A stretch of DNA of 64,000 nucleotides. Source: Dipylidium caninum. Taxonomy: Eukaryota > Platyhelminthes > Cestoda > Cyclophyllidea > Dipylidiidae. The notes beneath the pieces are model-generated. The model was not told the DNA's origin. It made no database searches and saw only the letters and a list, made by a program, of their open reading frames with translations. Every line of letters starts with the position of its first letter. Positions within the stretch are counted from its first letter, which is position 1. This document shows, one piece after another, positions 1-12,512 of the stretch. Location of the stretch: assembly GCA_017562135.1 (NCBI GenBank), contig QEYB01000524.1:62001-126000 (forward strand), read 5' to 3'. A program made the translations under genes and the position numbers.

Positions 1-300
1 AGGAAGTAGATTTACCCCACTATCCTGGAGGGTAGCACCTAACTGTCCTGTCTGCAGAATCATATAAACCGCCCCGCCTCCCTCATATTGGCAGAGGGGA
101 AGCTGAGGACACCGATGTGCCTGTGTTTTGGAGTGTCAGGAGGTATGAAGAAGAAGTATGCGCTTTAGGACGCTTTCTCCATATGTATGCGCGCTTGTCT
201 GCTTGCCTGCATGCACGGATGCAAAGAAAACTGTTAAAAAGAGAATGAGTTGGGATAAAATGGCATGGGAACTGTGCAAAGCAGAGTGGAGACCGCCGCC

Positions 301-344
301 CCGCCCCGCCCCGCACCGCACCGCACCGCACCGCACCGCACCGC
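301..344. repeat. CCGCA minisatellite
   Basis: Five-base unit CCGCA repeated about six times in tandem after two CCGCC units. It lies directly upstream of a second short GCGCA/GAGAG-rich tract (370-400). It is a simple tandem repeat with no coding meaning; the arginine- and histidine-rich open frames across it are by-products. Confidence 0.9.
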
Positions 345-596
345 GACGTGCCGCAGCTCATCTCATCTCAGCGCAGCGCAGCGCAGAGGAGAGGAGAGGT
401 TGAAAGGGAGACGGCGGCATGTACACTTTTGTTTGACTCATTCAAACCATTTTTGATGTTTTTTTTCCATGGTTTCACGCAACCCCGTTTACATATCAAC
501 TTCCATTTTGAAAGAGATAGCTTCTTGTGTTGAGCGTTTTTTTGGCTCAAGATTCTATGAAAGCGTGTACCTAACTCGGCTTTTCTCTTCCCCAAC

Positions 597-637
597 CGCC
601 TCCGCCTCCGCCTCCGCCTCCTCCTCCTCCTCCTCCG
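597..637. repeat. CCGCCT / CCT microsatellite
   Basis: About four copies of a six-base CCGCCT-type unit grade into a pure CCT triplet run. On the opposite strand this reads as an arginine run, which I take as an artefact. Confidence 0.9.
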
Positions 638-2151
638 CGAGTAGATTGGGATTGAGGCACTTTGCTGCCGGATACGTAAATTGAATGTCGGCAAAACTAC
701 CGCCTTCCATGCTGCATTTGGCCGAGAGGAGAGGAGAATAAGCATTTGTCCCAGTGACTCACTGTCGCCCTAAAATTACGGTTGTTTTTTAGCCTCATGT
801 GAAAGTCATTCATCGAGATCCTCGCTGTGCCAACATTTCATTCGATGAGTCTCAGATTGTCCCGGCGATGACATGGCAGCGTGAGGCCTCTCTCTTGTTT
901 CAAACACACTGAAGACGTTCATCTTCTCGCTCTTCACCTTGATGCGAGCGTCACTGGAACTTCGGCCACATGTGAGACGATTCACCTTCCACGACAAAGT
1001 CATCGAGAGTGGAAGTAGAATGTTCCCAAATGGACATCATTTCGCTTGCAGCATGAAAGTAGAGCTGCCCACAAGTCGGCACAAGAGAGAATGTCGGGAC
1101 GAGGCGACATTGTCTGGCATCAAGTCCACTGACTCTGAAGGTCAAAAAGCTTTTCCTTCCAATGGATTTTTACATCGGAGGGGAATCGGACGGAACAAAA
1201 TCAAATACGTGTACAAAGATACGCAATGACCCTCCGTTAGCCTCAGCTCCAAGCCTCGACCTCCTCTCGCTCTGCTCGACGCCCGGCGGTGGGGAAGGAA
1301 TTTAGCATCCGATCCACGCCGAGGACCACCGCGCTGCACAAATGTGCTTCCATTCAGCGTGGAAGTGTTTCTTTCTCCCACAAATTGCGTCAATTATTTA
1401 GAATCTCCACACTCCAGCGTTTAGTACCACTACTGATGATACGTTATTAAACCATTCACGCCACGCCTCGCCTCGCCTTACCTCCAGGCTCCACGCCTTC
1501 CCATCCACCGCCTCCCCCCAATGTTAAGACCCTCTTAACATGTGTACTTTTAAATTTCTCTGCTATGGCAAGCTCCACACAACACTACACTTGCCCTAGT
1601 GGATGGATGGGGAGTGTTGGGGGGGGGGTGCCTTACAAGTCCCCTCACCCCTGACTCTGGTTAGACATCAATGCTGAGGGAGTCAGGGCTCCCAGTGCTT
1701 CGTAGAACAAGAAAATTGAAAAAAAAAACACGAGACGACAAAACGGTTGGAATAAATTGTCTAAGTTGAGACGGGGTGGAGAGATTGTCCATGGAACATG
1801 ATGCTGTTGGATGTGTATTTTATTAAATTATCAAGCGAGGGGAAGGAGTTTGTGTGAAGTGTAGAGATTTCGGCCTCTCTCTCCCTCCTCCACGTACATT
1901 TATGCTGTATGGAGCGTCCAATGTCTGGAATACAAAGTGTTTTTTTCGGTGTACGCTTAAATAAAAGACGCGCCAGTTGGGATCGAGGCTACTTGTGTGC
2001 TCCCCCTGTTCACCAGTCCAACATTTCAATCAGACACATTTCAACCAAACCACAGGGTGCCAAAGGAACACACAAAACACTGAGTTGTAGGGATGTCGGA
2101 CGAGGTCTTGGCATTCTCTGCTCGAGTATCTCGTGGGCTGGCACAAATTCA

Positions 2152-2326
2152 CACGTTTTAATGTCCGTCGTATGTGTAGCCTCGTTGTATTTGTATGCAT
2201 AGCGCAGTAGGCTGTAATTACTTTTCCCCTAGCAAGGCAGACATGCAGCAGCCTCGGGCAGTTAATATTTTGCCACTAGTTGGCATAAAAAAACACATCA
2301 ATATCAGTTGACTCGAATTAGTACAT
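2152..2326 (+). repeat. Dispersed repeat, copy 1
   Basis: About 175 bp that recurs in the same orientation at 5321-5491. By eye the two copies agree at roughly nine of ten positions, with long exact blocks (the TAATGTCCGTCGTATGTGTA block and the GCGCAGTAGGCTGTAATTAC block) and substitutions mostly in the second half (for example CCCCTAGC against CACCTCGC). No open frame spans both copies and I see no terminal inverted repeats or flanking duplication. It could be a fragment of a short interspersed or miniature element, or a local segmental duplication. Confidence 0.85.
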
Positions 2327-5320
2327 CGAAAGATACATAAATATTTGTGGGGTGAAAGAATAAAGTGGGAAGACCTTTCATTAGTGATAGGATCAAACAG
2401 GAGGGCGGAGGGCGGAAGACGGGAGGAGTTCCAGAGGCCGAGTGCTTTATACGCAATAATCTCAACTGATTAATCGTCCAATGAAAAGGGAATAAAGAGA
2501 AGGTGTTAGTTATTGCAGCGTCCTAATGACTGTCTATAAAATGCAGCCCATTTATAATACCCATTGGCAGTGATTTGGGTGAGAGAGGGATCATGTTTCC
2601 CCCAGCTCCACACACACTTGAAATAGGCTCCTTTTGTTAGTTCGCTGGGTCTCTCCTTCGCTCGCCCATTCGTCCTCTCGCTCTCTCTCTCTCTCGCCCT
2701 CTCCATCACTGGCCAGCGAGCTAACCTCCTCTCCCGTGTGTCCGAGGCTGCCCACCTCCCTCCGCAAGTACGCACACACTGACACACAGGTACTAACTGC
2801 TGTTCGTATGTCCGTATGTCCCTCCGTAGGTACTTACACTGGTCCGTGCATTTGTTGGTTCACTCGTTCATTCGTTACCTCGGCGGTTTGTCAGTTCTTT
2901 CATTCTCCCGTTGGCCCCTTCACCCTCGGTCCGGCCGCGGGGTGATTTAGGGACTGGAGGACTCTCGTTCATCATGGTTTATAATCGTAACCCCCCCCCC
3001 CCTTTTTTTACGATATTTAATGTACACTGTGCGTGTGCTCTGCTATGTGGAATTGAAGTTATGGCAACATTATGTACCCTTAAGCTTTATGCCCACCGAG
3101 GATATATAAGCGTTGGGCATAACCTTGTAGTATCGCCTCCTCGCGGCAACTACGATTGTTCATAAGCAAACAAATGCGGCGACTTATGCCGCAAAGCATG
3201 CTTGTTTATACGGTTTCTTCTTCTTCTGCCTCGGCAAAGTACTCTGAACCGGTCATTTCCGCGGTTGGATGCCGTTAGGCAGAGGGAGTAACGGTGAGGA
3301 GGTAAATGCTAGAAGCTAGGAGAGGACACAACCCGTGTTCAGCTCGAAATGGGACAGTCGGGAAACTTAGTCTTACGATATGCTCAGACAGGATTTGGAA
3401 AAAGGTTAATAATTTGTAAATCTCCTCAGGAGATCGAATGTGGCGGGGGGGGGGGTGTTTTTCAACGACGTCTAATTTAGAAATTGTCAATCATTGTCAT
3501 TGAGGATAGTGCGTTCTTGAAACGCTAAACGCGGTAAAAAAAGACTGGTTAATGCCTGCCGTGTACTCCAACTTTTGCTACTGTGACGGAATTAGGCGAG
3601 GTAATTTGATGCCCTGATGCAAGGAAGTGGCGTGGGATAAACCACTGCCTTGCTACCTGGACAAGGGAACAGACCTTCCTGATAAACCTTGTTCCATGCC
3701 AGTGCAACCAAAATGACATGAAAGTGACCCGAAAATTAATGGAATTCTCTGACTAAATGCCATTTCAATCTCACTGCAGTGCAAATTTACGATTTTCGGT
3801 TCCCTCGACCAAAACGCCTCCTCCTCAATTCCTTCCGTCGCGAGATATCCGTGAAGGGGAGAGAGGAAATTGGGGCCTCCTTGATCCCCGGTTGCTTCAC
3901 CTGGTATACGTTGTCATTATTAGCGTTATTTCGTTCTCATTGCTTTGATAGATGCTCGTTTATCCCTTCAACTGCACCTTCCAATCCCGCCATGTCCTCT
4001 GTGGTTCAAGCCTTATCTCGATCTCGCGCAATGTAATCTCGAAGGGTAAATGAGGCAACCCTGGAAAGATGGGCTAATAAAAGGGCTATTTAAGTAGCTC
4101 GGCAAACTTAATAGTGGGGAAATTTTATCCCCAGAGCGCTCGATGTAGCCCTTTCCGCCTGGCTGGCGGCAGTTGGGGCGAATTACGGGTGTACATGGAA
4201 AGCTGCTTTCCCTTCCTAACTGCTGGGACACCGCCTGTCTTCATTAAACCCCCAACTAATGGCAACTGGTCTTCCAGAGGAGAGAGATTAGTTTCCAGTT
4301 GATGAAACATGGAGATTGTCTCACTACCCTTACAAATAGGCACAAAGTGAGGTGAGAGTGACAATGATAAATCACCAGTCTACACGGCAGTGTACCTCGG
4401 ATCCGCGGACTCGCTTCCTCTTTCTCTCTCTTTCTTCCTCTCTTTTCCTTGTTTACCTTTACTTGAAGCATCATTACAAATGTGGGGGCAGGGGGGGGGG
4501 CATCATATAAAAGGCGCTGGCAAGAATATGCCATGAAGTACACATAATGACAAAGTCCCTACTCCTCCCATCCTCCCTGCCCGCCTCCTGTTCCATCCGA
4601 GTAGAATAATTAACACGCCAGGCAGGAGAACGTATACACATGGCTCACGTGAAATAGGGAAGTTATTCTAGAAAAATTTTCCTTTACCTCCATTTGATAT
4701 GCCTCCGCCATCCCCGTCCTCTCGTCTTTTCAACCTTGGGGGGAGGTTGGAGAGAGTACATCGTTGTCAGTTGAAAGTGAGCTGCCAGCACTCGCGGGAC
4801 TCCGGGTAGACGAGTTTTAAGGGTGTGTGGATGAAATCACTATTGCCAGTGGCAAAGGAAAAAGGATTAACGGCGTATTTACTGCCATGTGAGTCATGGA
4901 ATTTGAGAGAGATAAACAGACATATGGGGAAGGAGAAGGGAGAACTGGAGAAAGTCAAAGTACGGCTTAGTCAACTGTCAAGGTCGTGTATACTACTTAT
5001 AATCGGCCAAGTATCACCGTCCTTGCTAGACACGCACTGTCAAGGCTTGGGAGAAGGGAATTTGACTGTCTGTTCTCTTACACTCGCCCTCTCTCTCACT
5101 CTCCTTCAAACTCACATACTCTTTCTATGTCAGCCCCCTCCACTCGCTCTCTCCTTCGCCTACGCTCTCTCAAATTCCCCCCTTCACTTTCTGTCACTTT
5201 CCTTCATTCTGCCTTTCGTCCCATTGATGCCTCTCCTTTATCCTCACCCACTCTTTCTCTCACCCTCCTTCACACTCTCCATCTCTCTCTCTCTCTAATT
5301 AGTATGTGTAGCTATGAGTC
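2327..5320. other. Gene-free stretch between the two dispersed-repeat copies
   Basis: No coding exon recognised. Contents: a CT-rich tract at about 2640-2710, a C12T7 homopolymer junction at 2991-3009, a G-run near 3446, a G-run near 4491, and a CT/CTC-rich pyrimidine tract from about 5080 to 5297 that directly abuts repeat copy 2. The serine- and leucine-rich open frames over the pyrimidine tract are repeat artefacts. Confidence 0.5.
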
Positions 5321-5491
5321 ACGCTTTAATGTCCGTCGTATGTGTAGCCTCGTTGTATTTGTATGCATAGCGCAGTAGGCTGTAATTACTTTTCACCTCG
5401 CAAGGCAGACATGCAGCAGCCTCAGGCAGTTAGTATTTTGCCCCAAGTTGGCATAGAAAAACACATCCACATCTGGTGACTCGCATTAGTG
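5321..5491 (+). repeat. Dispersed repeat, copy 2
   Basis: Second copy of the repeat described at 2152-2326, direct orientation, about 3.17 kb downstream. Homology starts abruptly after a (CT)n tract and a short unique segment and ends around a GCATTAGTGCGTCC segment. The copies share internal blocks but differ at scattered single bases, so the duplication is not recent. Confidence 0.85.
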
Positions 5492-8390
5492 CGTCCATGG
5501 GGCAGGCGTTCAGTTATACAGAGAATTGTTTGGAGTTATGCTCTGTCACCGCGATTATCGCACACAGGCTCTCCATCGACTTGGTGTATTTCTGAGAGCC
5601 AAATTTTGTTTGGAATTCTACCAAGTAAATTTGGCGAACTTTTGGTACAGCGTTTGTCAATTGTTGCCCTTTATGTTGCCGACCAGGTCTGTCAATGGTT
5701 ATTGAGTGGGTAGGTACAACAGCTCTTGTTAATGTGCCTACAAGCCAGTATGAAATGATCATTAAATTAACAGTTTATAACTAGTCAATTTTAGTGTGGT
5801 GTAAAATTAAAATAATCCGTTGAGTCTTTTCTGTGGGCCAGACAAACCAGTTCCCATAACCCCAGAGCTCTATACTTAAATCATTGTAAGTAGCAACACG
5901 TTACTGTTGTTAGATGAATACTTTTAATGCAGCCTGAGTTTATATTTGCTTTCGCATGAGTTTGGGACATGAGGAAATGACAGCGATAACAAACCCAGCT
6001 GTTGATCGTGAATCTTATCTCTCCGTATGTGGTAATGGCGATCGGGACTCGGTCCACTCGCATTCTGCCCGCATGTAGCAGCAACGCAAGAAAAAGGAAG
6101 GACAAAAGAGTAGTTTTATTAAAGACCGAGTGACTCAATGTCATTGAAAATTTCGCCCTGGTAGAAGGCAGAATTGAACGTATATGTTAAAAACAACCAA
6201 AGCTCGCACGCACTAGGGCGCCTCCGAGGCAGGTTAGTTAGTCACCGATTAACCTCATTTCATGTAAAATATCTTCAATTTTGCCCGAGATTTCATTCAA
6301 GCTTTTTCCGCTCTCCGCTGTTCGCTCCTCGCTCTGGCCTCCCGTGTCCTGTCCCACCTAGACCAGCCCTCCGCCCTGTCCAGTCCAAACTAGTCCAGAC
6401 CAATCCCGTTACCAATCCCGGCCTGCCGATTCGACATGGATGCAACTTCAGAAGCGCAGAAGTTTTTATCTCTCTGAATGCCCCTAGCTTAGAGGAAAGA
6501 CACGGGATGATGGGATCGGCACATTCCATTGAATCAGTAATTCAACACGCGAATACAAGAAGGAGCAACACGTAGAGGCATGGAATGTGATAGGGTTAAC
6601 TGTAAGAGATGTGGCCAAATGCTCCCCTCTCCGCGGTTTTTGGCCTCTCTATTATCAAGTACATTGGCATTTCTAAATCAGGCCGTTAATAATGAATGAA
6701 TTCTTGGAGCGGGGTGGGGCAGGGAACGGGAGGGTGGAGATGAAGGGAGGACTTTCGTAGATGGGATCAATGAAAGCCTCCGCCCTCCACTGCCGAGTGT
6801 GTCGTGCCCAGGCCTCGGTGGCGGGCGAATCCCTGAAAGATTTCCACACTTAACGTCCTTGACGGTTGGCGGTTCATTTTCACCCGGACTTCTTAAACTG
6901 TAAGGCATTCCAGCGGCCTCAATCACGACGTATGTGCCCTGAGCGTTTGTAGGGCCCACTTGGGTGCCCCCGAGCTCACAGCGTCCAAATTTTTAAGCTA
7001 CAATGGTCCTATTTGTTAGTCTAAAGGACCATATTGAAACGAGGATGATAGTACGTGGCGCTGATTAATTCATTTCAACTTCCCTGTCTCGCGGTGAGGT
7101 GTCGCCACGACTGCATACTTCTCGGCGGGCTGATGTGTAAGTGAGGAAACGCAGAGAGCCCCTCCACGTTTTTCGAGGCAAACTACGTGGCAACTAAGAA
7201 AGCTTGGCACAAGAAATAAGTATTTTGGAAAAATTATATCCATTTTGTGAGGGCATCTAGACAGTCTTAGGTTGGTATCTAATTTACACCTTTTTTTATC
7301 AGACTTAGACGTATTTACATCATCTGATCTGCCACCTCCACTACCCAAAGTAATTTGGAAATCATATAAAGTCACACATCGGGGCGAATGACCCGGTTTA
7401 AACATTATTTCATCCTCTTCATCGCACGCCTTCCCGTCCACCCGGCCATCCTTCTTCCATTCGATAAGGTCATGACATTCGTATTTCAAAACAGTGTCTT
7501 TATATATCCACACACACACACACACAGTGGGTGCGTGTGTGTGTATTCTCGTGTGTGGAGTCACGTACGTGAATGTGTACACTTATACAGATCATATGCT
7601 ACTTTACATACACACAGAGTGAAGTAGAGAGACGCCATCCCTCCGCGCCCTTCGCTTGCCTCCTCCACTCCACCAGGTCTTTTAGCTTGCTGGCAGAACT
7701 AATGGCTTTAGAAGATTAATCAAACATTGGGGGCAGCAAGCAAGGAGTGGCGGGAGTGTTGGGTGGGACGGGGGCGGCGGGAAACGGGAAGGAGGCGGTG
7801 AGAGGAGGTACAAATACAATGCGTAAACATTCCAGATACTTCACCACCACCATCACCACCACCACCACCTCCTCCTCCAGTCTTTCCTTTCCCTTACTCT
7901 CTTCCTCTCTCTCTCTCTCGCTCTTTCTCTCTTTACCCCGCCAACGATATTATTTATTATCCGCTCTCGCTTGACGTGTAAACTAAGTTTTAAACCTTTC
8001 AAGTTGTGTATATGTAGTTGACTGGTATAAATGTTTATACTTCTACTGCCTATAGCCAATTAAGGCTGGATGCGTGTAAGGAATGCGTGAGGCCACTTTG
8101 TTTCGTGTATGCATATAGCAAATTGCAAGCGGCCATTTGCATACGCACTCTTTATACTATTTACATAGGATGTGTTTGCAGGTGTCATGTGGTACCCGCT
8201 TTACAGTGTATTGTGTAAATAAAGAATGACTACCTCTCTCTCTCTCTCTCACATGTGTGCTGGCTCCTTCGGTCTCTCTCTCTCTCTCTCTCACTCGCTC
8301 TCTCTCTTTTCTCTCTTTCTTTTGCTCTCGCTCTCGCTCTCTCTCTCGTCTACTGCGCTGTACACACGTCAACTGGGCCACAATCTCCGA
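5492..8390. other. Gene-free stretch with CA/GT, CAC and CT microsatellites
   Basis: No coding exon recognised. Simple repeats are (CA)n at 7509-7526 followed closely by (GT)n at 7533-7544, which could form a hairpin-prone palindromic pair; a CAC/CCT triplet tract at 7842-7879; CT-rich runs at 7905-7935; and (CT)n tracts at 8233-8250 and 8273-8345. Long open frames in this interval cross these repeats. Confidence 0.5.
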
Positions 8391-9493
8391 TCAGGCAACT
8401 TCAGGGCCCGTGTGATGCAAAACTTGGTCCTGTTCGGTTGCAATGGCCACATTGGGGCGAATTCCTTCCTTACTCCTCTGATGGCCGATGAAGGAAATCA
8501 CCAGTTGTCTGTTTATGGGGGAGGCTGAGAGAATCTCGGCGAAGGTGTTGACGATTACGCCAGCATTAGGCAAGTCAGGAGTTGATACCGAGCCTCGGTA
8601 GGCACACCGACGTCCCGAGGTCTTCACTGGGCCATTACACGTCGCCAAAACAAGCAAATAACCTTGCCTTTTAAAACCCCATTGTGTGCATTTCTTCGAA
8701 TGTGTGGAGGTAGTTGAGGCTGTGCCTACGCCTCCACCTCCACTCGAGGAGATTGAAGTCCTCCACCTTCCCATTACGAAATAAATCCGAGAGAATTTGA
8801 CAATTTTCTCAGTCTTTGCAGGTGGCATAAACTTACGAGGAGATGAAAGAGACCAAACGTGATTCACTGCTTCTGTCAATGACAATGACGCGCTGCCAAC
8901 CGTCTGCCCTTCGGGTACTTCCACAAAGCCATCGGGGGAAGAGGCGGAGGGCACAGAAGTCCGCCGCAGCGGGAGTGTCATATTCTCACACGAAATAATC
9001 ATTCAGGGCTACTTAAGGATCAAACTTTTTATAATTTACGTACGCAGGTGAGGAAGTTAGGGGGACCTGAAAGAACCCACAGCTCTGAAAGCCTGCTGAG
9101 GTACAATTTCGAGAAGTCGCACTACACAGACAACCGTATCGCCTCACTCCGTGTCCGCAGAAGCCGAGTAGGAAGGAATAACTGGTTCTGAATCGCCTTC
9201 AACCATTGGACATCGGGGCAGTCGCCAGCGAGATGATTGAGAGAACCTGATACAAACATGCCCAAAGAGATTGTGGAGGGTATGATTCCTTTCTTGCCCC
9301 AGGAAAGACGAGATTGGCAGGCCAAAGTAGGCCTTGCCGACAATCCATTGAGATGCGAACAAATCTCGACCGCGGAGGTGGGCAAGACGAATGATTGACG
9401 CGTGAAAGAAATGGTTGTGGTGGCCTTCAATAGCCTCATGTGTGCCATCAACTCGGACATGTTAAGTGGATTGTCAGGGCAGACGAACTTCAT
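8391..9493 (-). other. Long-ORF island on the minus strand, unassigned
   Basis: Two unusually long open frames lie in tandem on the minus strand: 9493 down to 9122 (123 codons) and 9002 down to 8391 (203 codons). They are not driven by microsatellites, unlike the other long frames in the first 22 kb, though the 203-codon frame contains a short serine-glycine run (about 8735-8760). I recognise no domain, signal peptide or family motif in either, and I could not find a convincing splice pair joining them. They may be exons of an unrecognised gene, part of an old mobile element, or chance frames in a GC-richer patch. Confidence 0.2.
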
Positions 9494-12463
9494 TTGGAAA
9501 TTAAATTAGTATGTGCCACGGTGAGAGTGAAGACCCCTTAGAAAAAGAGAGAGAGAGAGAGAGAGATAAATTATTTTAATAGGCCGAATTTGACGTTTCC
9601 ATCGAGAATGAAGGGGAAATCCTCCTCGCGCCGTTTAGCCTTCACCGCAGGTACAGCCTGAGGACTTGGGACAGCGGCCGACCGGCTACGGGCAGTGCTG
9701 CAACTTTACCATGATTAATCATGAATTGTCTTAATTTTTAATAAGCAAGTACTAATTACACGATTGCAGCCCACCCGCCAGGGGATGGAAAGTGGTGGAT
9801 GAGGCGGAGTTGTGTGCTTCGGTGAATAATCGGTGCAATTTCCGGGAGGATGACGAAGGCGGAAGGCTCGGAAGCACACTTTCAGTGGTGCGGATGGATT
9901 GACGCCTACCACTTCGCTCCGTCCATCATGGCATTCACAGACTTCTTCATGTCCCACCATCCGCATCGCGAGGGCAGAAAGTTAACTTTTTCGAGGGGAT
10001 TTTAAATAGTCAAGTAGGCGAAAATAGCCAAAAATTGTACTTTGACAACGAATTCTCTCTTACCTGCTCAATTAAACAGTAAAGTAGTAGAGGACGAAGG
10101 CGATGAACGAGAATATTATAAGAGAAGTTGCTTCTATGACTAAATTATTCATCATAATTATAGACTTTCTTTTCAAGGTCATGGGACGAGGTGGGCCATA
10201 TTCTCATACACCACTGGAAAAAAACATCGCTAAGGAAACGAGAGGTGAATAAAGAAAGCATACCTCGTCCTCCCCCTCCTCTTTGAGTCCTCCTCCTCCT
10301 CCTTCTCCCCATCATCAGCATCGTCACCATAATCAGGACTCCCCGCTTCCACGCAATTATTCACTCTACCGTCCCCTATAGTGAATTCATTCTGCCTCCT
10401 TATCACGTGATTTTTTTTGATAAATATCAAAGAGAGTAAGCATTAAGTGAATTAGAAGTGACATTCTTTGGACTACTTTCTTCTTTCTCCCCTCATCTGG
10501 CCGCTTACCAGCTCACTTCGGTTTATTTCCACACCCATGTATGTTCATCCAAAAACGCCTTTTCCTTTCTTTCCCATTTGCCTTTTTAATTAGACTTTGA
10601 AAGTGATTATATCTCTGCTATCAACATTGTTGTCCGTCACGAAATATGGTTTTTTTTTACAAGTACCCACACACACACACACACAAACATACGCTCCAAG
10701 TATTTGTGAATGGCCTATGAGGCAGCACTTCGTGTTGCCGCACTATTTCCCTGCAAACCTTTGTTATCTGACTATGTTCATCTTGGCAAACAACAACAGC
10801 CTATTTGTGCTTATTACCAGTGTTCTCTTTTTACGAGGTTACCTCACCCCCGCTCCCCCGCTCCCCCCTCCACCACCCCGCCCCAGCCCCCGAAATCCCT
10901 CGCTGCCATTGTTAGTGTGAAAAGTGGGTAACATCTATCAGTCAGGATTATTGACAAGAGGCCAGGATTAAGGTGTAAAATTCACTGTTTTTCACTTAAT
11001 CTCAGGTTATTTATTCTATCCCATAAACTCCACTCGATTGTGTCAATCAGGCAATGTATTGCGTCCTCGTGTTAACTGCATCCACACGAGGCAGTAAGGA
11101 ATCACACAAGGTGAAGAGCCGATGACTTAGCACTTTCCAACTTTTTGACTTAATTTAAAGTGTGTTTATGCCTCTTTTTGCTTACCACCACTTCAGCCGC
11201 TCTCTCCTCGCTTCCAAGGGTTTTATTTATGCACTACGTATAGCCAATGATTGGAATTTGGTGTTTACAGTATCGTCTTGCGAATAAAAAATGCGTTACT
11301 CTGTGTGCCTCCATTTGCCAGATTGACTTAAAAGGCGCTTTTGGTTTGCAGGAGCCATTTCACACCGCGACGCCTCCCCTCATTGAGTTTTATTTCTTCT
11401 TCGGGGTGGAGGATAGAGAACACTCTCTTTAGTACTTACTAACGATGGTTGCGAGAGCAAAACAATTATTAATTGTGGCGAGAGTTAGCTATAACACGAT
11501 TATCACAGTTCTGTTTTATCATGTGTGTAGGCGTGAGGAGGGTACTGACGGAGGCCTCACCAAAGGAAGGGGATTGCCAAGGATATCGGGATCTCCCGTT
11601 GCAGGTGCCTCACCCTCGTCATATTTTCATGTCAAGTGAAGGTGAACGACGGAAAAATTTTCAGTAAGAATTATACAACACTCTTGGGTTGTTCTGTTAA
11701 CCACGTCTCTATTCATCCTTAGTCTATGGTGATCACACGTAGGAGAGGAAAGCGTATACTACTCAAATAACCAAATGACTTTTTAAGTAGCCATTAGAGC
11801 ATCAGAATAGAAAGCAAAAAGAAGAGTGAATGGACATTTTTAAAGTGGAAGAACTTCGAGAGGAAGTGCACAGCCTATTAAAGATGGATTTGATTGACCC
11901 TTAGGATATGTGTAAAGCGGCGTTGGGAGCGTTCTTTAATGTCTTTACACATTCACACATCGGCACAGACACACACCTGGAATAGGTTAATGTCTTTACT
12001 GACTTTCTGAGAAATTTATTCACTGCGTAGAGGCATACAGATCGGGGGAATTTTATGGGTAGAAATATGCAAGTAGATAGGCGAGGCGTGTGAAGTGGTG
12101 GTTTTAAGCACTGGATGAAGATTGGGCATTCAGCTCGGAAGTTTACGGCCTCCCCACAGGCTACTGCAAACACCAAAACACACACACACATAAGTCTATT
12201 TATGTAATCGGATCATTATGTACAAAGTGATGTAATTAAAGATAATGAAATTACATTTTCCATTCTAGTTATAATTCCGCTCCATTGTGGAGTTAATTTT
12301 ATCCCTGCAAAGAGGTAGCCCTCGCCCTGAGCCACATTCCCGTATGTTTAGGCGTCAATTTTCACTTCTCTCCGCTCCCATTTTGCCTGAAATATAATTT
12401 GTTTGTACTTAACGTTTAACGATAAGATGGAGTTGTGCTGATGGTGGTGGGGTTGGATTTAAA

Positions 12464-12512
12464 TGGGATGGGATGGGAAGGGAAGGGAAGGGAAGGGAAG
12501 AGAAGCGATGGG
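12464..12512. repeat. GGGAT/GGGAA pentanucleotide microsatellite
   Basis: Tandem five-base units, first GGGAT-type then GGGAA-type, over about 49 bp. No coding frame of interest crosses it. Confidence 0.9.

Larger units (their letters stand above)
1..2151. other. Gene-free stretch with GC-rich simple repeats
   Basis: I see no convincing coding exon here. The stretch holds a CCGCA-unit minisatellite at 301-344 inside a C-rich segment, a CCGCCT/CCT microsatellite at 597-637, a G-run near 1620 and an A-run near 1719. The open frames around 83-745 are products of the repeats (arginine or serine runs) and carry no domain. Base composition is clearly more GC-rich than the 23-48 kb region. Confidence 0.6.

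Noticed and set aside
368..745. Minus-strand frame with a long arginine run
   Set aside because: The run is the complement of the CCGCCT/CCT microsatellite; the flanks carry no domain.
7070..7582. 170-codon minus-strand frame
   Set aside because: The N-terminal part is a CA/GT microsatellite and the rest has no recognisable motif or splice support.
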